A stretch of 44,077 bases of DNA from ZC4RG35 sp040878345 (GCA_040878345.1 JBBDML010000002.1:1-44077); one strand, 5' to 3'; shown: positions 24,467 to 32,632, counted from the stretch's first letter. Notes: generated by a model not told the origin, from the sequence alone. Program-made: numbers and translations.

Positions 24467-25744
24467 GTGACCCGGGCAGCCTCGGCACTCATCGTGATCC
24501 TGGCGACGGCTTGCTCCGGCGTTGCCTTCACCGCAGCCACCACCACCACGACCACCACCTCGACGACCACTACGACGGTCCCGCCAACCACCACCACGAC
24601 GCTGCCCTTGGTCGAGGTGAGCGGGACCGTGACCGGTGTCACCGGGCGGCCGGTGGTGGGAGCGGTGGTGGCCTTCGGGGATGCCACCACACTGACGACG
24701 GCAAACGGAGGCTTCCGGGTGGCAAGCGCCACGCCCGGCCCGATGACAGTGACCAAGAACGGATGGTCGGACCTCGAGATCCCCTGGGAAGCGGGTGTGA
24801 TGGTTGTTGATGGTGTGCTGGAGCGACTCACCATCCGGGGGCTCCGGGTCAGCGCCGACACCGCCGGTAGTGACACCGTTTTCCAGGGGATCCTCGATCT
24901 CGCCGCCGACACCGCGGTCAACGCTCTCGTCTTCGACACCAAGCAGGAAGGGGGCAAGGTCCTCTACCAGACGGCGGTGGGGGCGGCCCACGAGATAGGC
25001 GCCGTCGAAGCGTTCTACGACCCGATCCACCGGTTGGAGCAGGCCCATCGAGCCGGTCTCTACGCCATCACCAGGATCGTGGTCTTCGAGGACGCCTATT
25101 GGGTGTCGGCCCACCCCGAGGAGAAGCTGGCCGGTCCCTGGGTTGCCCCCACTGCCCCAGGGGCGCGGCGCTACAACATCGACCTGGCGGTTGAGGCCTG
25201 CAGGCTCGGGTTCGACGAGATTCAGTTCGACTACGTCAGATACCCGGCCGGGCAGACGGCGCAGCGAACCGGCCAGCTCGACATCCCCCAGCCGGACCGG
25301 GTCGCCGCCGTCGAGGGCTTTCTCGCCAACGCCCGGGCCGCTATCGAGCCCCTGGGATGCGCGATCAGCGCCGACGTCTTCGCCATCGTGGTCTCCACCA
25401 TCGACGACCAGGGTCTCGGCCAGCGGCCGGAAGAGCTGTCAAGACATCTCGATGCATTGAGCCCGATGATCTATCCCAGCCACTACTCCCTTGGGTGGCT
25501 CGGCTTCCCCGACCCCAACGACTATCCCTACGAGGTCACCGCCAACGCCATCGACGCGGCTCTGCCACGGCTGGCGGCCGGCGCGGTGCTCCGCCCCTGG
25601 CTCCAGGCCTTCTGGTGGACCAATGCCCAGATCCGTGAGGCGATCCAGGCGGCCGAGGACCGCGGAATCGGCTGGATCATGTGGAACGTTCGGAGTGACT
25701 TCCACCGCGAGGCGCTTCCCGGAGTCGAGGAGGTGGACGGCTGA
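24467..25744 (+). CDS. Putative lipoprotein glycoside hydrolase, DUF4015 type
   Basis: A 425-residue exported protein. A signal sequence ends in LATACSG; Cys16 would be lipidated, although the lipobox is weak. A Thr-rich linker follows (residues 24-46), then a carboxypeptidase-regulatory-like beta domain (VSGTVTGVTGRPVVGAVVAF to TANGGFRV). The main domain (from about 120) is the DUF4015 TIM barrel: NALVFDTKQEGG, the diagnostic FDEIQFDYVRYP, SADVFAIVVS and DALSPMIYPSHY. DUF4015 is a predicted glycoside hydrolase family of unproven substrate, probably cell-wall or extracellular polysaccharide. GTG 24467 fits the TACCCT box. Confidence 0.85.
   Translation: MTRAASALIVILATACSGVAFTAATTTTTTTSTTTTTVPPTTTTTLPLVEVSGTVTGVTGRPVVGAVVAFGDATTLTTANGGFRVASATPGPMTVTKNGWSDLEIPWEAGVMVVDGVLERLTIRGLRVSADTAGSDTVFQGILDLAADTAVNALVFDTKQEGGKVLYQTAVGAAHEIGAVEAFYDPIHRLEQAHRAGLYAITRIVVFEDAYWVSAHPEEKLAGPWVAPTAPGARRYNIDLAVEACRLGFDEIQFDYVRYPAGQTAQRTGQLDIPQPDRVAAVEGFLANARAAIEPLGCAISADVFAIVVSTIDDQGLGQRPEELSRHLDALSPMIYPSHYSLGWLGFPDPNDYPYEVTANAIDAALPRLAAGAVLRPWLQAFWWTNAQIREAIQAAEDRGIGWIMWNVRSDFHREALPGVEEVDG
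24537..24603 (+). repeat. Degenerate ACC/ACG triplet repeat encoding a Thr-rich linker
   Basis: About 22 triplets, mostly ACC/ACG/ACT, within the lipoprotein gene. Likely a flexible wall-spanning linker and a possible site of length variation between strains. Confidence 0.7.
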
Positions 25745-25774
25745 TCCGCAGTGTGAGCCTGCCCGGCCGTCGCC

Positions 25775-25780
25775 TACGAT
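25775..25780 (+). promoter_or_regulatory. -10 element (TACGAT) of the LLM oxidoreductase gene
   Basis: TACGAT, six-base spacer, ATG 25787. Confidence 0.6.
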
Positions 25781-25786
25781 CCCTCG

Positions 25787-26671
25787 ATGAAGATAGGAGT
25801 CCAGCTCCCGGAGGTGGAGAGACCGGTGACCTGGGGGGAGATCCGGGACGTCGCCCTCACGGTGGAGCGATGCGGGTTCGACTCGATCTGGGTCGGCGAT
25901 CACCTGTTGTATCGGGATCAGGCTCACGGCTCGAGGGGCCCTTTCGAGGCCTGGTCCACTTTGGCTGCGCTGGCCGAGGCCACCGAGCGCGTTGAGCTGG
26001 GGCCGCTGGTGGCCTCGACCTCTTTCCACTCACCGGCGATGCTGGCCAAGAAGGCGGCGACCGTCGACGACATCAGCGGAGGCCGTCTCATCCTCGGGCT
26101 GGGGGCCGGATGGAACAAGGTGGAGTACGAAGGCTTCGGGTTCGCCTACGACCACCGTGTCGACCGGTTCGAGGAGGCCTTCACCGTGATCCGGACCCTG
26201 ATCCGCGAAGGCCACATCGACTTCACCGGGACCTATTACGCGATTCGTGACTGTGAGCTGATCCCGCCGCCGCGGCACGATATCCCTCTGCTGATCGGCT
26301 CGAACGGGCCCCGGATGCTCAGGATCGCCGTTCCCCACGTCCAGATGTGGAACACCTGGCACGTCGACTACGGGAACCGGGCCTCCGGGTTGGCGCCACT
26401 CATGGCCCTGGTCGACGAGGCATGTCACGAAACGGGCAGGAACCCGGACGAGATTGAGAGGACGGTCGCGGCCTACGTTCAGCTGCCTCGCGGCACCGGA
26501 AGACCTTCGGGTGGCGGAGACGCCCACGAGTCCGACCCGATAGGTGTCGATGACGTCGCCGACCGGATGGCCGAGCTGGATGGGGCCGGGATCGACCATG
26601 TCCAGGTGGTCCTGGACCCGATCGACGCCGCCGGGGTGGAGGAGCTGGCCCGGGCCCTAGGTCTCTCCTGA
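25787..26671 (+). CDS. LLM-class F420-dependent oxidoreductase
   Basis: A 294-residue luciferase-like monooxygenase-fold protein. Typical segments are MKIGVQLPE, GFDSIWVGDHL, ELGPLVASTSFHSPAMLAKK, DDISGGRLILGLGAGWNKVE and IPLLIGSNGPRMLRIA. Actinobacterial proteins of this type use reduced F420 more often than FMN, which fits the cofG-cofH operon in the same window. Substrate unknown. Its TGA is immediately followed by the first copy of the 48-base repeat. Confidence 0.9.
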   Translation: MKIGVQLPEVERPVTWGEIRDVALTVERCGFDSIWVGDHLLYRDQAHGSRGPFEAWSTLAALAEATERVELGPLVASTSFHSPAMLAKKAATVDDISGGRLILGLGAGWNKVEYEGFGFAYDHRVDRFEEAFTVIRTLIREGHIDFTGTYYAIRDCELIPPPRHDIPLLIGSNGPRMLRIAVPHVQMWNTWHVDYGNRASGLAPLMALVDEACHETGRNPDEIERTVAAYVQLPRGTGRPSGGGDAHESDPIGVDDVADRMAELDGAGIDHVQVVLDPIDAAGVEELARALGLS

Positions 26672-26779
26672 TGCATTTGCATGAGGGTGCGTTGACCGAT
26701 CCCTGGTGCAAATGCATAGACGATCGCGGCGCTGCATTTGCATGAGGGCGCGCTGACCGACCCCCTGTGCATTCGCTAG
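26672..26779 (+). repeat. Duplicated 48/47-base element with inverted repeats
   Basis: Copy 1 (26672-26719) and copy 2 (26733-26779) align along their whole length. Both begin TGCATTTGCATGAGGG, continue with TTGACC or CTGACC, and end near TAG. Copy 1 is closed by a perfect inverted repeat, TGCATTTGCA and TGCAAATGCA; in copy 2 the right arm is degraded to TGCATTCGC. Copy 2 ends in the -10 element of the next gene, with CTGACC 18 bases before TAGGTT. Confidence 0.8.
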
Positions 26780-26782
26780 GTT
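26777..26782 (+). promoter_or_regulatory. -10 element (TAGGTT) of the PEBP gene, inside the repeat
   Basis: TAGGTT, six-base spacer, ATG 26789. CTGACC at 26753-26758 is a plausible -35 at 18-base spacing. Confidence 0.55.
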
Positions 26783-26788
26783 CGGTGT

Positions 26789-27418
26789 ATGAGACTCTCC
26801 ACGACGAGCTTCAGCGACGGTGGGGCGATCCCCGCCCGGTACGCCTTCGCCGCCCCGGCCGAGGAAGGCCATGTCGCCCTCTCCGACAACGTCAACCCTG
26901 GGCTCGGCTGGGCCGACCCTCCGCAGGGCACCCGCTCCTACGCCCTGATCTGTCACGACTACGACGTCCCCAGCTCCGGTGAGGACGTCAATCAGGAGGG
27001 GCGCGAGGTCCCTCCCGACCTGCCCCGGGTCGAGTTCATCCACTGGGTGGTGGTCGATCTGCCCCGTGACCTGAGGGAGATCCGGGAGGGTGAGTTCTGC
27101 ACCGGGATAGACGCCGGAGGAAAGCCAGGCGGGATCGGCCCCCATGGATGCCGCCAGGGTCTCAACGACTTCACCGGTTGGTTCTCCGGCGACCCCGACA
27201 TGGGAGGCCGCTATCACGGCTACGACGGGCCGGCGCCGCCATGGAACGACAGCCTGGTCCACCATTACGTGTTCACGATCTACGCCCTTGACATCGAGCG
27301 GGTCGCCGTCGAGGGCTCGTTCACCGCGGCCGAGGTACGGGACGCCATCCATGGCCACATCCTCGCCGAGGCGAGCGTGATGGGGACCTACACCCAGAAC
27401 CCGAGGCTGATCGCCTAG
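26789..27418 (+). CDS. YbhB/YbcL-type PEBP family protein
   Basis: A 209-residue phosphatidylethanolamine-binding-protein homologue of the bacterial YbhB/YbcL type. Landmarks: FSDGGAIPARYAFAAPAEEG, NVNPGLGWADPPQGTRSYAL, CHDYDVP, EFIHWVVVDLP and the later HHYVFTIYALD. The family binds an anionic ligand in a conserved pocket (DxDxP, GxHR and HWxxxxIP in classic members). Here the first reads HDYDVPS. Cellular role in bacteria is poorly known. No signal peptide. The start is well fixed by TAGGTT. One base separates its stop from the cyclophilin stop on the other strand. Confidence 0.88.
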   Translation: MRLSTTSFSDGGAIPARYAFAAPAEEGHVALSDNVNPGLGWADPPQGTRSYALICHDYDVPSSGEDVNQEGREVPPDLPRVEFIHWVVVDLPRDLREIREGEFCTGIDAGGKPGGIGPHGCRQGLNDFTGWFSGDPDMGGRYHGYDGPAPPWNDSLVHHYVFTIYALDIERVAVEGSFTAAEVRDAIHGHILAEASVMGTYTQNPRLIA

Positions 27419-27419
27419 G

Positions 27420-27929
27420 TCAGCTCTCGGTGATGGTCACCGAGCTGATGACTACCTCGTCGTAGGGCCGGTCGTTGGAGTCGGTGCTGGAGGTGGCGAT
27501 GGAGTCGACCGTCTCCAGCCCTGACGTGACCCGCCCAAAGATGGTGTAGGAGTGGGGGAGGCCGACGTCGGTGTGGCAGATGAAGAATTGGCTGCCATTG
27601 GTGTGGGGCCCGGCGTTGGCCATGGCCACCGTTCCACGCCGATAGCTGGCGGGTCCCTCGATCTCGTCACGGAAGCGATACCCGGGCCCACCTCGCCCGG
27701 TCCCGGTTGGGTCGCCGCCCTGGATCATGAAGCCCGAGATCACCCGATGGAAGACGACACCGTCGTAGTAGCCCTCACGGGCCAGGAACACGAAGTTGTT
27801 GACGGTGGTGGGGGAGCGGGCCGGATCGAATTCGATCATGATCTCGCCATGGTTGGTGTCCAGCATGGCGGTGTAGGTCCGGTCGAGATCGATGGTCAGC
27901 TCGGGCGGCGAGTCGTACTGCTTGGTCAA
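27420..27929 (-). CDS. Cyclophilin-type peptidyl-prolyl cis-trans isomerase
   Basis: A 169-residue cyclophilin. Catalytic region: VVFHRVISGFMIQGGDPTGTG (Arg, Phe and Gln of the active site), then GTVAMANAGPHTNGSQFFI and YTIFGRVTSGLETVD. It catalyses proline isomerisation in the cytoplasm; there is no signal peptide. The start is TTG 27929: translation from there gives MTKQYDSPPELTID, matching the conserved N-terminus of actinobacterial homologues, and no upstream in-frame start exists. No clear promoter box lies at leaderless spacing. Confidence 0.92.
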   Translation of the reverse strand: MTKQYDSPPELTIDLDRTYTAMLDTNHGEIMIEFDPARSPTTVNNFVFLAREGYYDGVVFHRVISGFMIQGGDPTGTGRGGPGYRFRDEIEGPASYRRGTVAMANAGPHTNGSQFFICHTDVGLPHSYTIFGRVTSGLETVDSIATSSTDSNDRPYDEVVISSVTITES

Positions 27930-28041
27930 CGGGCTGCTGCGCTCACATTGTCGGGAAGGTCGAGACCAGGAGGCCCGGCTCGGAGGTCAACCAGGTGGGA
28001 GGTGAAGGGCATCCTCGGAGTGTAAGGCAGGGCGGTCACTG

Positions 28042-28055
28042 AGCCCACATGGGCT
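28042..28055 (+). promoter_or_regulatory. Inverted repeat AGCCCA-CA-TGGGCT beside a -10 element
   Basis: A perfect 6-base inverted repeat with two central bases; its right end overlaps the first base of TAGGGT. A possible operator for the MmcQ/YjbR gene. Confidence 0.3.
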
Positions 28056-28060
28056 AGGGT
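28055..28060 (+). promoter_or_regulatory. -10 element (TAGGGT) of the MmcQ/YjbR gene
   Basis: TAGGGT, seven-base spacer, ATG 28068. Confidence 0.5.
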
Positions 28061-28067
28061 CGGGTCC

Positions 28068-28493
28068 ATGGCCGATTGGGACGACGTCCGGCGTCTGGCG
28101 ACGGGTCTTCCCGGAGTGACCGAGATCACCCAGGGCCGCTCGGGGGCGGCCAACCAAAAGTGGGTGATCAAGGACAAGCTAGTGGCCTGGGAGCGGCCAC
28201 TTCGTAAGGCCGATCTCGCCGCTCTCGGGGAGGCCGCTCCCCAGCCGCCGATCCTGGCGGCATGGGTCCCCGATCGCGGGGCCAAGGAGTCGCTGGTCGC
28301 CGACCCCTCCGGGGCCTACTTCACCACTCCCCATTTCGAAGGTTGGGACATTGTCCTCGTGGTGCTGGATCGGATTCCCCTCGACGAGCTGGAGGAGCTG
28401 ATCATCGAGTCCTGGCTCAGGCAGGCCCCGAGGAGGCTGGCCAGCCAATATCTCAAAGACCTCGGTCAGACCACCGAGCCGGCCGAGGGCTGA
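28068..28493 (+). CDS. MmcQ/YjbR family protein
   Basis: A 141-residue protein of the MmcQ/YjbR (CyaY-like fold) family. It begins WDDVRRLATGLPGVTEITQG, continues KWVIKDKLVAWERPL and ends with WDIVLVVLDRIPLDELEELI and the helix ESWLRQAPRRLASQYL. The family is thought to bind DNA in some members, but its role is not established. It is monocistronic and convergent with the kinase-LLM fusion, 24 bases between the stops. Confidence 0.82.
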   Translation: MADWDDVRRLATGLPGVTEITQGRSGAANQKWVIKDKLVAWERPLRKADLAALGEAAPQPPILAAWVPDRGAKESLVADPSGAYFTTPHFEGWDIVLVVLDRIPLDELEELIIESWLRQAPRRLASQYLKDLGQTTEPAEG

Positions 28494-28517
28494 AGCCCTG
28501 GCCTGCGACCGGGTTTC

Positions 28518-29993
28518 TCAGGCCCTATCCAGCGCCCCGATGACCCGGCCGAAACTCTCGATCGAGCCTTCCATGGCGACGTCGGGCAGCGCCACGATCG
28601 AGTGGTTGACACCCGATCGGGCATACGAGGAGAACAGGCCGATCTGGTCTTCGACCGTGCCTGCGTTGTATCGCGCCGAGAACGACTCCGGTGTCGTGTT
28701 TCGCCCACGGAGCGAATCCACCCGCGCCCGAAGCGCCTTGCGATCCTGGGCGGTGAGCACACTCACCAGATGGCTGACCTCCAACGTCGCTGGATCGCGG
28801 CCCAGCGCCTCGCAGTGACGCCACAACGCGTCGACTTTGCTCCGCACCGTGTCGGGAGTGCCGAACAAGTTGCAAGCATCGGCCCGCTCCGCCACCAGAC
28901 GGAGGGTCTGGCGCTCGCCCGACCCCCCGATCAGGATCGGGATGTGCTCCTGGACCGGCCTCGGGTAGCAGATGAGCTCTTGGGCGCTGAAGGTTCTTCC
29001 CTGGAAGGAAGGGGAGCCCTTGCCCCAGAGCAGGGGCAGCATCCTCAGGGTGTCTTCAAGCATGGCGTACCTGGTCGACACGGGCGGGAACTTCAGCCCG
29101 TATGCCCGATGCTCATCACGGTCCCACCCAATACCAAGGCCACAGTTGGCCCGACCACCAGACAACACGTCGAGTGTGGCGATCATCTTCCCCAGCACGA
29201 CCGGATGGCGATGTGTGATCGGGCTGACCAGGGCCCCCAGTCTCAGGGTGGTGGTCTGCCCGGCGAGAAAGGCCAAGGTGGCATAGGCCTCGGGCATGTC
29301 CTCCCAGGCCCGTCCCACCTGTGGGATTTGGCGGAAGTGATCCATGACCCAGACGTCACGAAACCCGGCTGCCTCCGCACGCTGAGCGATCGATACCAGC
29401 CTCTCCGGCATCTCTCCGACGGGCCAGTCGAAGCGGCTCAGCTGGAGACCGAAGCTGTGCCCTGTCGCAGGCCGGTCGGTCACCGGGGCCGCCAGGTCGA
29501 CCATGCCTGGGGTCACCGTCGTCGTCGGCTGGGGGCTATGGATCCCATCGAACGGCTCCCCGGCGATCTCCTCGATGGCCGATCTGAATCGAGATACCTG
29601 CTTGCGAAGGGCCGCCCTTGGTATCGGGCGAGCCCTGGAGGTGTTTCTCTCCTCGCAAACCTCACCGGGGGTGTCGAAGAGGATGGCGTACACCGGCAGC
29701 GAGGCGCGGTGGGCGGTCTCCACCCACCGGGCCCGATTGCCCTGGTCGAGGCCGGTGGTGTCGATGACCGTGGTCAGGCGGCGTCTGGCCCGCTCGGAGA
29801 CGATCTGATCCAGCAACTCGAATGCGACCGTGCCGGCAGCCTGGTCGTCCTCGTCGGTCCCGACGACGGAGCGAAGCCGGTCGGAGGAGACGATCTCCCT
29901 CTGATCGAAGTTCTCCTCGGCCCAGGTCGACTTGCCCGATCCGCTGGGGCCGATCAGTACCACGAGGCAGGGGGCGGGCAGACGCAGCTCCAT
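28518..29993 (-). CDS. Fusion of P-loop polynucleotide-kinase-like domain and LLM F420-type oxidoreductase
   Basis: A 491-residue two-domain protein. Residues about 8-150 are a P-loop kinase: Walker A GPSGSGKST, IVSSDRLRSVVG, TTVIDTTGLDQGNRARW and the Arg-rich lid RARPIPRAALRKQVSRF, as in T4 Pnk-type kinases. Residues about 180-490 are a luciferase-like F420-type oxidoreductase (HSFGLQLSRFDWPVGEM, FRDVWVMDHFRQIPQ, SGGRANCGLGIGWDRDEHRA, IPILIGGSGERQTLRLVAE). The two domains are in one frame with no stop between them and joined by a Thr/Pro-rich linker (SPQPTTTVTPG). Divergent from dapA with 40 bases between starts. Confidence 0.9.
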   Translation of the reverse strand: MELRLPAPCLVVLIGPSGSGKSTWAEENFDQREIVSSDRLRSVVGTDEDDQAAGTVAFELLDQIVSERARRRLTTVIDTTGLDQGNRARWVETAHRASLPVYAILFDTPGEVCEERNTSRARPIPRAALRKQVSRFRSAIEEIAGEPFDGIHSPQPTTTVTPGMVDLAAPVTDRPATGHSFGLQLSRFDWPVGEMPERLVSIAQRAEAAGFRDVWVMDHFRQIPQVGRAWEDMPEAYATLAFLAGQTTTLRLGALVSPITHRHPVVLGKMIATLDVLSGGRANCGLGIGWDRDEHRAYGLKFPPVSTRYAMLEDTLRMLPLLWGKGSPSFQGRTFSAQELICYPRPVQEHIPILIGGSGERQTLRLVAERADACNLFGTPDTVRSKVDALWRHCEALGRDPATLEVSHLVSVLTAQDRKALRARVDSLRGRNTTPESFSARYNAGTVEDQIGLFSSYARSGVNHSIVALPDVAMEGSIESFGRVIGALDRA

Positions 29994-30021
29994 GGGCCCG
30001 GTTTCTAGCCGACCGGACCGG

Positions 30022-30027
30022 TAGGCT
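30022..30027 (+). promoter_or_regulatory. -10 element (TAGGCT) of dapA
   Basis: TAGGCT, six-base spacer, GTG 30034. It directly abuts an in-frame GTG at 30028, which would leave no room, so the second GTG is preferred. Confidence 0.6.
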
Positions 30028-30033
30028 GTGCTC

Positions 30034-30927
30034 GTGACCGAGACACCATCCGCGCCATTCGGTTATGTCGCCACCGCGATGATCACCCCGTTCACCGAGG
30101 GCGGGGACGTGGACCACGAAGCCGCGTGGCGGTTGGCCAGGCATCTCTCCGACACCGGATCGGACAGCCTGGTCGTGACGGGGACCACTGGCGAGTCTCC
30201 CACACTCAGTGACGACGAGAAGATCGCCCTCTACCGGACCGTGGTCGACGCGGTGAAAGAGAAGGACACCAAGGTCATCGCCGGGACCGGGACCAATGAC
30301 ACCAGGCACTCGGTGGAGATGTCGCATCGGGCCGGGGCCTTGGGTGTCGATGGCCTTCTCGCCGTGACCCCCTACTACAACCGACCGTCGCAGGCCGGCC
30401 TGATCGCCCACTTCAACGCCATCGCCGAGGTGGGACCGCCGGTGATGTTGTACAACATCCCGGGAAGGACCGCGCGTCTGATCGAGATCGAGACGCTGGC
30501 CATCCTCGCCGGGAACCCCAACATCGTGGCGGTCAAGGATGCGGTGGAGAGCATCGACTTCACCTCGAAGACCGTCACCGGCGTTCCCAGCCTCCCGGTC
30601 TACTCGGGTCAGGACAGCCAGACCCTGCCAATGCTGGCGGTGGGCGCGGTGGGGGTGGTTTCGGTGGCGGCCCATCTCGCCGGCAGGCCGATACGTGACA
30701 TGATCCGGTCGGCTCATGACGGCGACTGGGTCGGGGCGCGAAGACTCCATCATTCACTGCTTCCTCTGTTCGAGGCCTGCTTCCTCGAGCCCAACCCCAC
30801 TCCGGTCAAGGCCGCGCTGAATGCCTTCTGGGGCCGGGTCGGCGACGTCCGTCTCCCTCTGGTCAACGCATCGGCAGAGACCGTTACCGCCATCGAGAAG
30901 GCACTCGGGGCAATCCACGGTCTGTGA
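30034..30927 (+). CDS. dapA: 4-hydroxy-tetrahydrodipicolinate synthase
   Basis: A 297-residue TIM-barrel aldolase. Landmarks: TGTTGESPTLSDDEK (the Thr-Thr pair), TPYYNRPSQAG (catalytic Tyr), LYNIPGRTARL and the Schiff-base Lys in IVAVKDAVES, then VYSGQDSQTLPMLAVGAVGVVSV. It condenses pyruvate and aspartate semialdehyde in the lysine and diaminopimelate pathway. The gene overlaps the RNase J gene by GTGA, the order conserved in mycobacteria and other actinobacteria. The start was moved two codons in from the first GTG because of the TAGGCT box. Confidence 0.95.
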   Translation: MTETPSAPFGYVATAMITPFTEGGDVDHEAAWRLARHLSDTGSDSLVVTGTTGESPTLSDDEKIALYRTVVDAVKEKDTKVIAGTGTNDTRHSVEMSHRAGALGVDGLLAVTPYYNRPSQAGLIAHFNAIAEVGPPVMLYNIPGRTARLIEIETLAILAGNPNIVAVKDAVESIDFTSKTVTGVPSLPVYSGQDSQTLPMLAVGAVGVVSVAAHLAGRPIRDMIRSAHDGDWVGARRLHHSLLPLFEACFLEPNPTPVKAALNAFWGRVGDVRLPLVNASAETVTAIEKALGAIHGL

Positions 30928-32558
30928 GCGTCTCAGTCACCTTCCTCGGTGGTCTGGGCGAGATCGGCCGCAACTGCGCCGCTCTCGAGATCGCCGGGAA
31001 GATCGCGCTCATCGACGTCGGGCTGATGTTTCCCGAAGAGGAGATGCTCGGTGTCGACCTGGTCTTCCCCGACTGGTCCTGGCTGGTGGAGCGGGCCGAT
31101 GATGTCGACTGCGTGATCCTCACCCACGGGCATGAGGACCACATGGGGGCCCTGGGCTACTTCCTCAGGGAGATCAGCGTCCCGGTGTACGGGACCGAGC
31201 TCGCCATAGAGCTGGCCCGGGGCAGAGTGGACGAGTTGGGCGTGGAGTCCGACCTGCGCGGTGTCCCGGTGAAGAAGTGGCTCGAGCACGGGCCGTTCCG
31301 GTTCATGCTGATCCCGGTGAGCCATTCCATCCCCGAGGCAACCGGGATCGCCTTCGAGACCCCCGAAGGGTTGGTGGTCCACTCCGGTGACTTCAAGCTC
31401 GACCCGACACCCATCGATGGCAGGCCCACCGACCTCCCTGCTTTTGCCGCCCTCGGAGCCCGCGGGGTCCGTCTCCTTCTCTCCGACTCGACGAACGCCG
31501 AGCGGCCCGGGTTCGAGCCGTCGGAGAGCTCGGTGGGGCGACCCATCGCCGACGTGGTCCGGGATGCGCCGGGGCGCGTCATCGCCGCCTGCTTCTCGTC
31601 CCACATCCATCGTGTCCAACAGATCGTCGACGCCGGGCTGGCGGCGAAGCGCCAGATCGCCTTCTTCGGTCGCTCGATGCATCGCAACTCCACCATCGCC
31701 ACCGAGCTGGGGTTGCTCAAGGTCCCAGCCGACCGCGTCCTCGACATCAAGGACCTCGCCCAGCTACCGGCGCACAAACAGCTCCTCATCACCACCGGGA
31801 GCCAGGGCGAGCCATTCGCCGCCCTCTCCCTGATGTCACACGGTCGTCATCGTTTCGTGGAGGCGGGCGAGGGCGACACGGTGCTGATCTCGGCGCGGCC
31901 CATCCCCGGCAACGAGCGGGCGGTCTCCAAGGTGATCTCCAACCTGATCCGACGGGGGGCAACGGTGGTCCACGGTGGGAACGCCGAAGTCCATGTCTCT
32001 GGGCATGGCCGTCGGGACGAGTTACTCACTTTTCTCAACGTGCTCCGACCCCGGGCATTCGTCCCGGTCCATGGTGAGTACCGCCACCTCGAGGCCCACG
32101 CCCAGCTCGCAGTGAAGATGGGGGTCCCCAAGGTGGACGTGCTGGAGGACGGGGACCGGGTGATCCTCAACGGGAAGCAGACCATGGTGGAGAGGAGGGC
32201 GGTGCCTGCCGGCTACGTCTACCTGGATGGCTCCTCGGTCGGCGACGTGCAGATGGGGGTACTTCGTGACCGGAGTCATCTCGCCGACGAGGGGGTGGTG
32301 GTGGTCACGGTGGGGATCGACCATGGCACCGGGGAGATCGTCTACGGGCCCGACCTCGACAGCCATGGTCTGATGGACGACCCATCGGCGGTTCTGGACA
32401 AGGCCGCCGAGGCGGTGAGGGCTGCGATCGAAGGCCACCGGGGCGGTCGCACCGACCACACCGAGCTGCAGAAGACGGTGCGCCAGGAAGCGGGTCGTGT
32501 CATCCGGGCGGAGACCGCCCGCAAGCCGGTGATCGTGCCGGTGATCATGGAGCTCTAG
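30924..32558 (+). CDS. rnj: Ribonuclease J
   Basis: A 544-residue metallo-beta-lactamase/beta-CASP ribonuclease. The metal motif HGHEDH lies near residues 70-75 in ILTHGHEDHMGA; a second His in PVSHSIPEA and Asp in HSGDFKLD complete the site. The beta-CASP part holds DSTNAERPG, CFSSHIHRVQQI, SARPIPGNERAV and VHVSGHGRRDEL. It processes and degrades mRNA and rRNA by endonuclease and 5' exonuclease action. It starts with GTG overlapping the dapA stop. The C-terminal domain is complete and ends PVIMEL. A hairpin follows the stop. Confidence 0.95.
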   Translation: MSVSVTFLGGLGEIGRNCAALEIAGKIALIDVGLMFPEEEMLGVDLVFPDWSWLVERADDVDCVILTHGHEDHMGALGYFLREISVPVYGTELAIELARGRVDELGVESDLRGVPVKKWLEHGPFRFMLIPVSHSIPEATGIAFETPEGLVVHSGDFKLDPTPIDGRPTDLPAFAALGARGVRLLLSDSTNAERPGFEPSESSVGRPIADVVRDAPGRVIAACFSSHIHRVQQIVDAGLAAKRQIAFFGRSMHRNSTIATELGLLKVPADRVLDIKDLAQLPAHKQLLITTGSQGEPFAALSLMSHGRHRFVEAGEGDTVLISARPIPGNERAVSKVISNLIRRGATVVHGGNAEVHVSGHGRRDELLTFLNVLRPRAFVPVHGEYRHLEAHAQLAVKMGVPKVDVLEDGDRVILNGKQTMVERRAVPAGYVYLDGSSVGDVQMGVLRDRSHLADEGVVVVTVGIDHGTGEIVYGPDLDSHGLMDDPSAVLDKAAEAVRAAIEGHRGGRTDHTELQKTVRQEAGRVIRAETARKPVIVPVIMEL

Positions 32559-32571
32559 CTCGGCCCTGTCG

Positions 32572-32593
32572 GAGCCGGGGGTCAAACCGGCTC
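32572..32593 (+). terminator. Hairpin after rnj
   Basis: GAGCCGG and CCGGCTC form a perfect seven-pair stem with an eight-base loop, 13 bases after the stop. No T-run follows, as is common for hairpins in high-GC actinobacteria. Confidence 0.45.
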
Positions 32594-32632
32594 GATGGCG
32601 TTGGGTTCCGCGACGAAACACTCAACCCGCGT

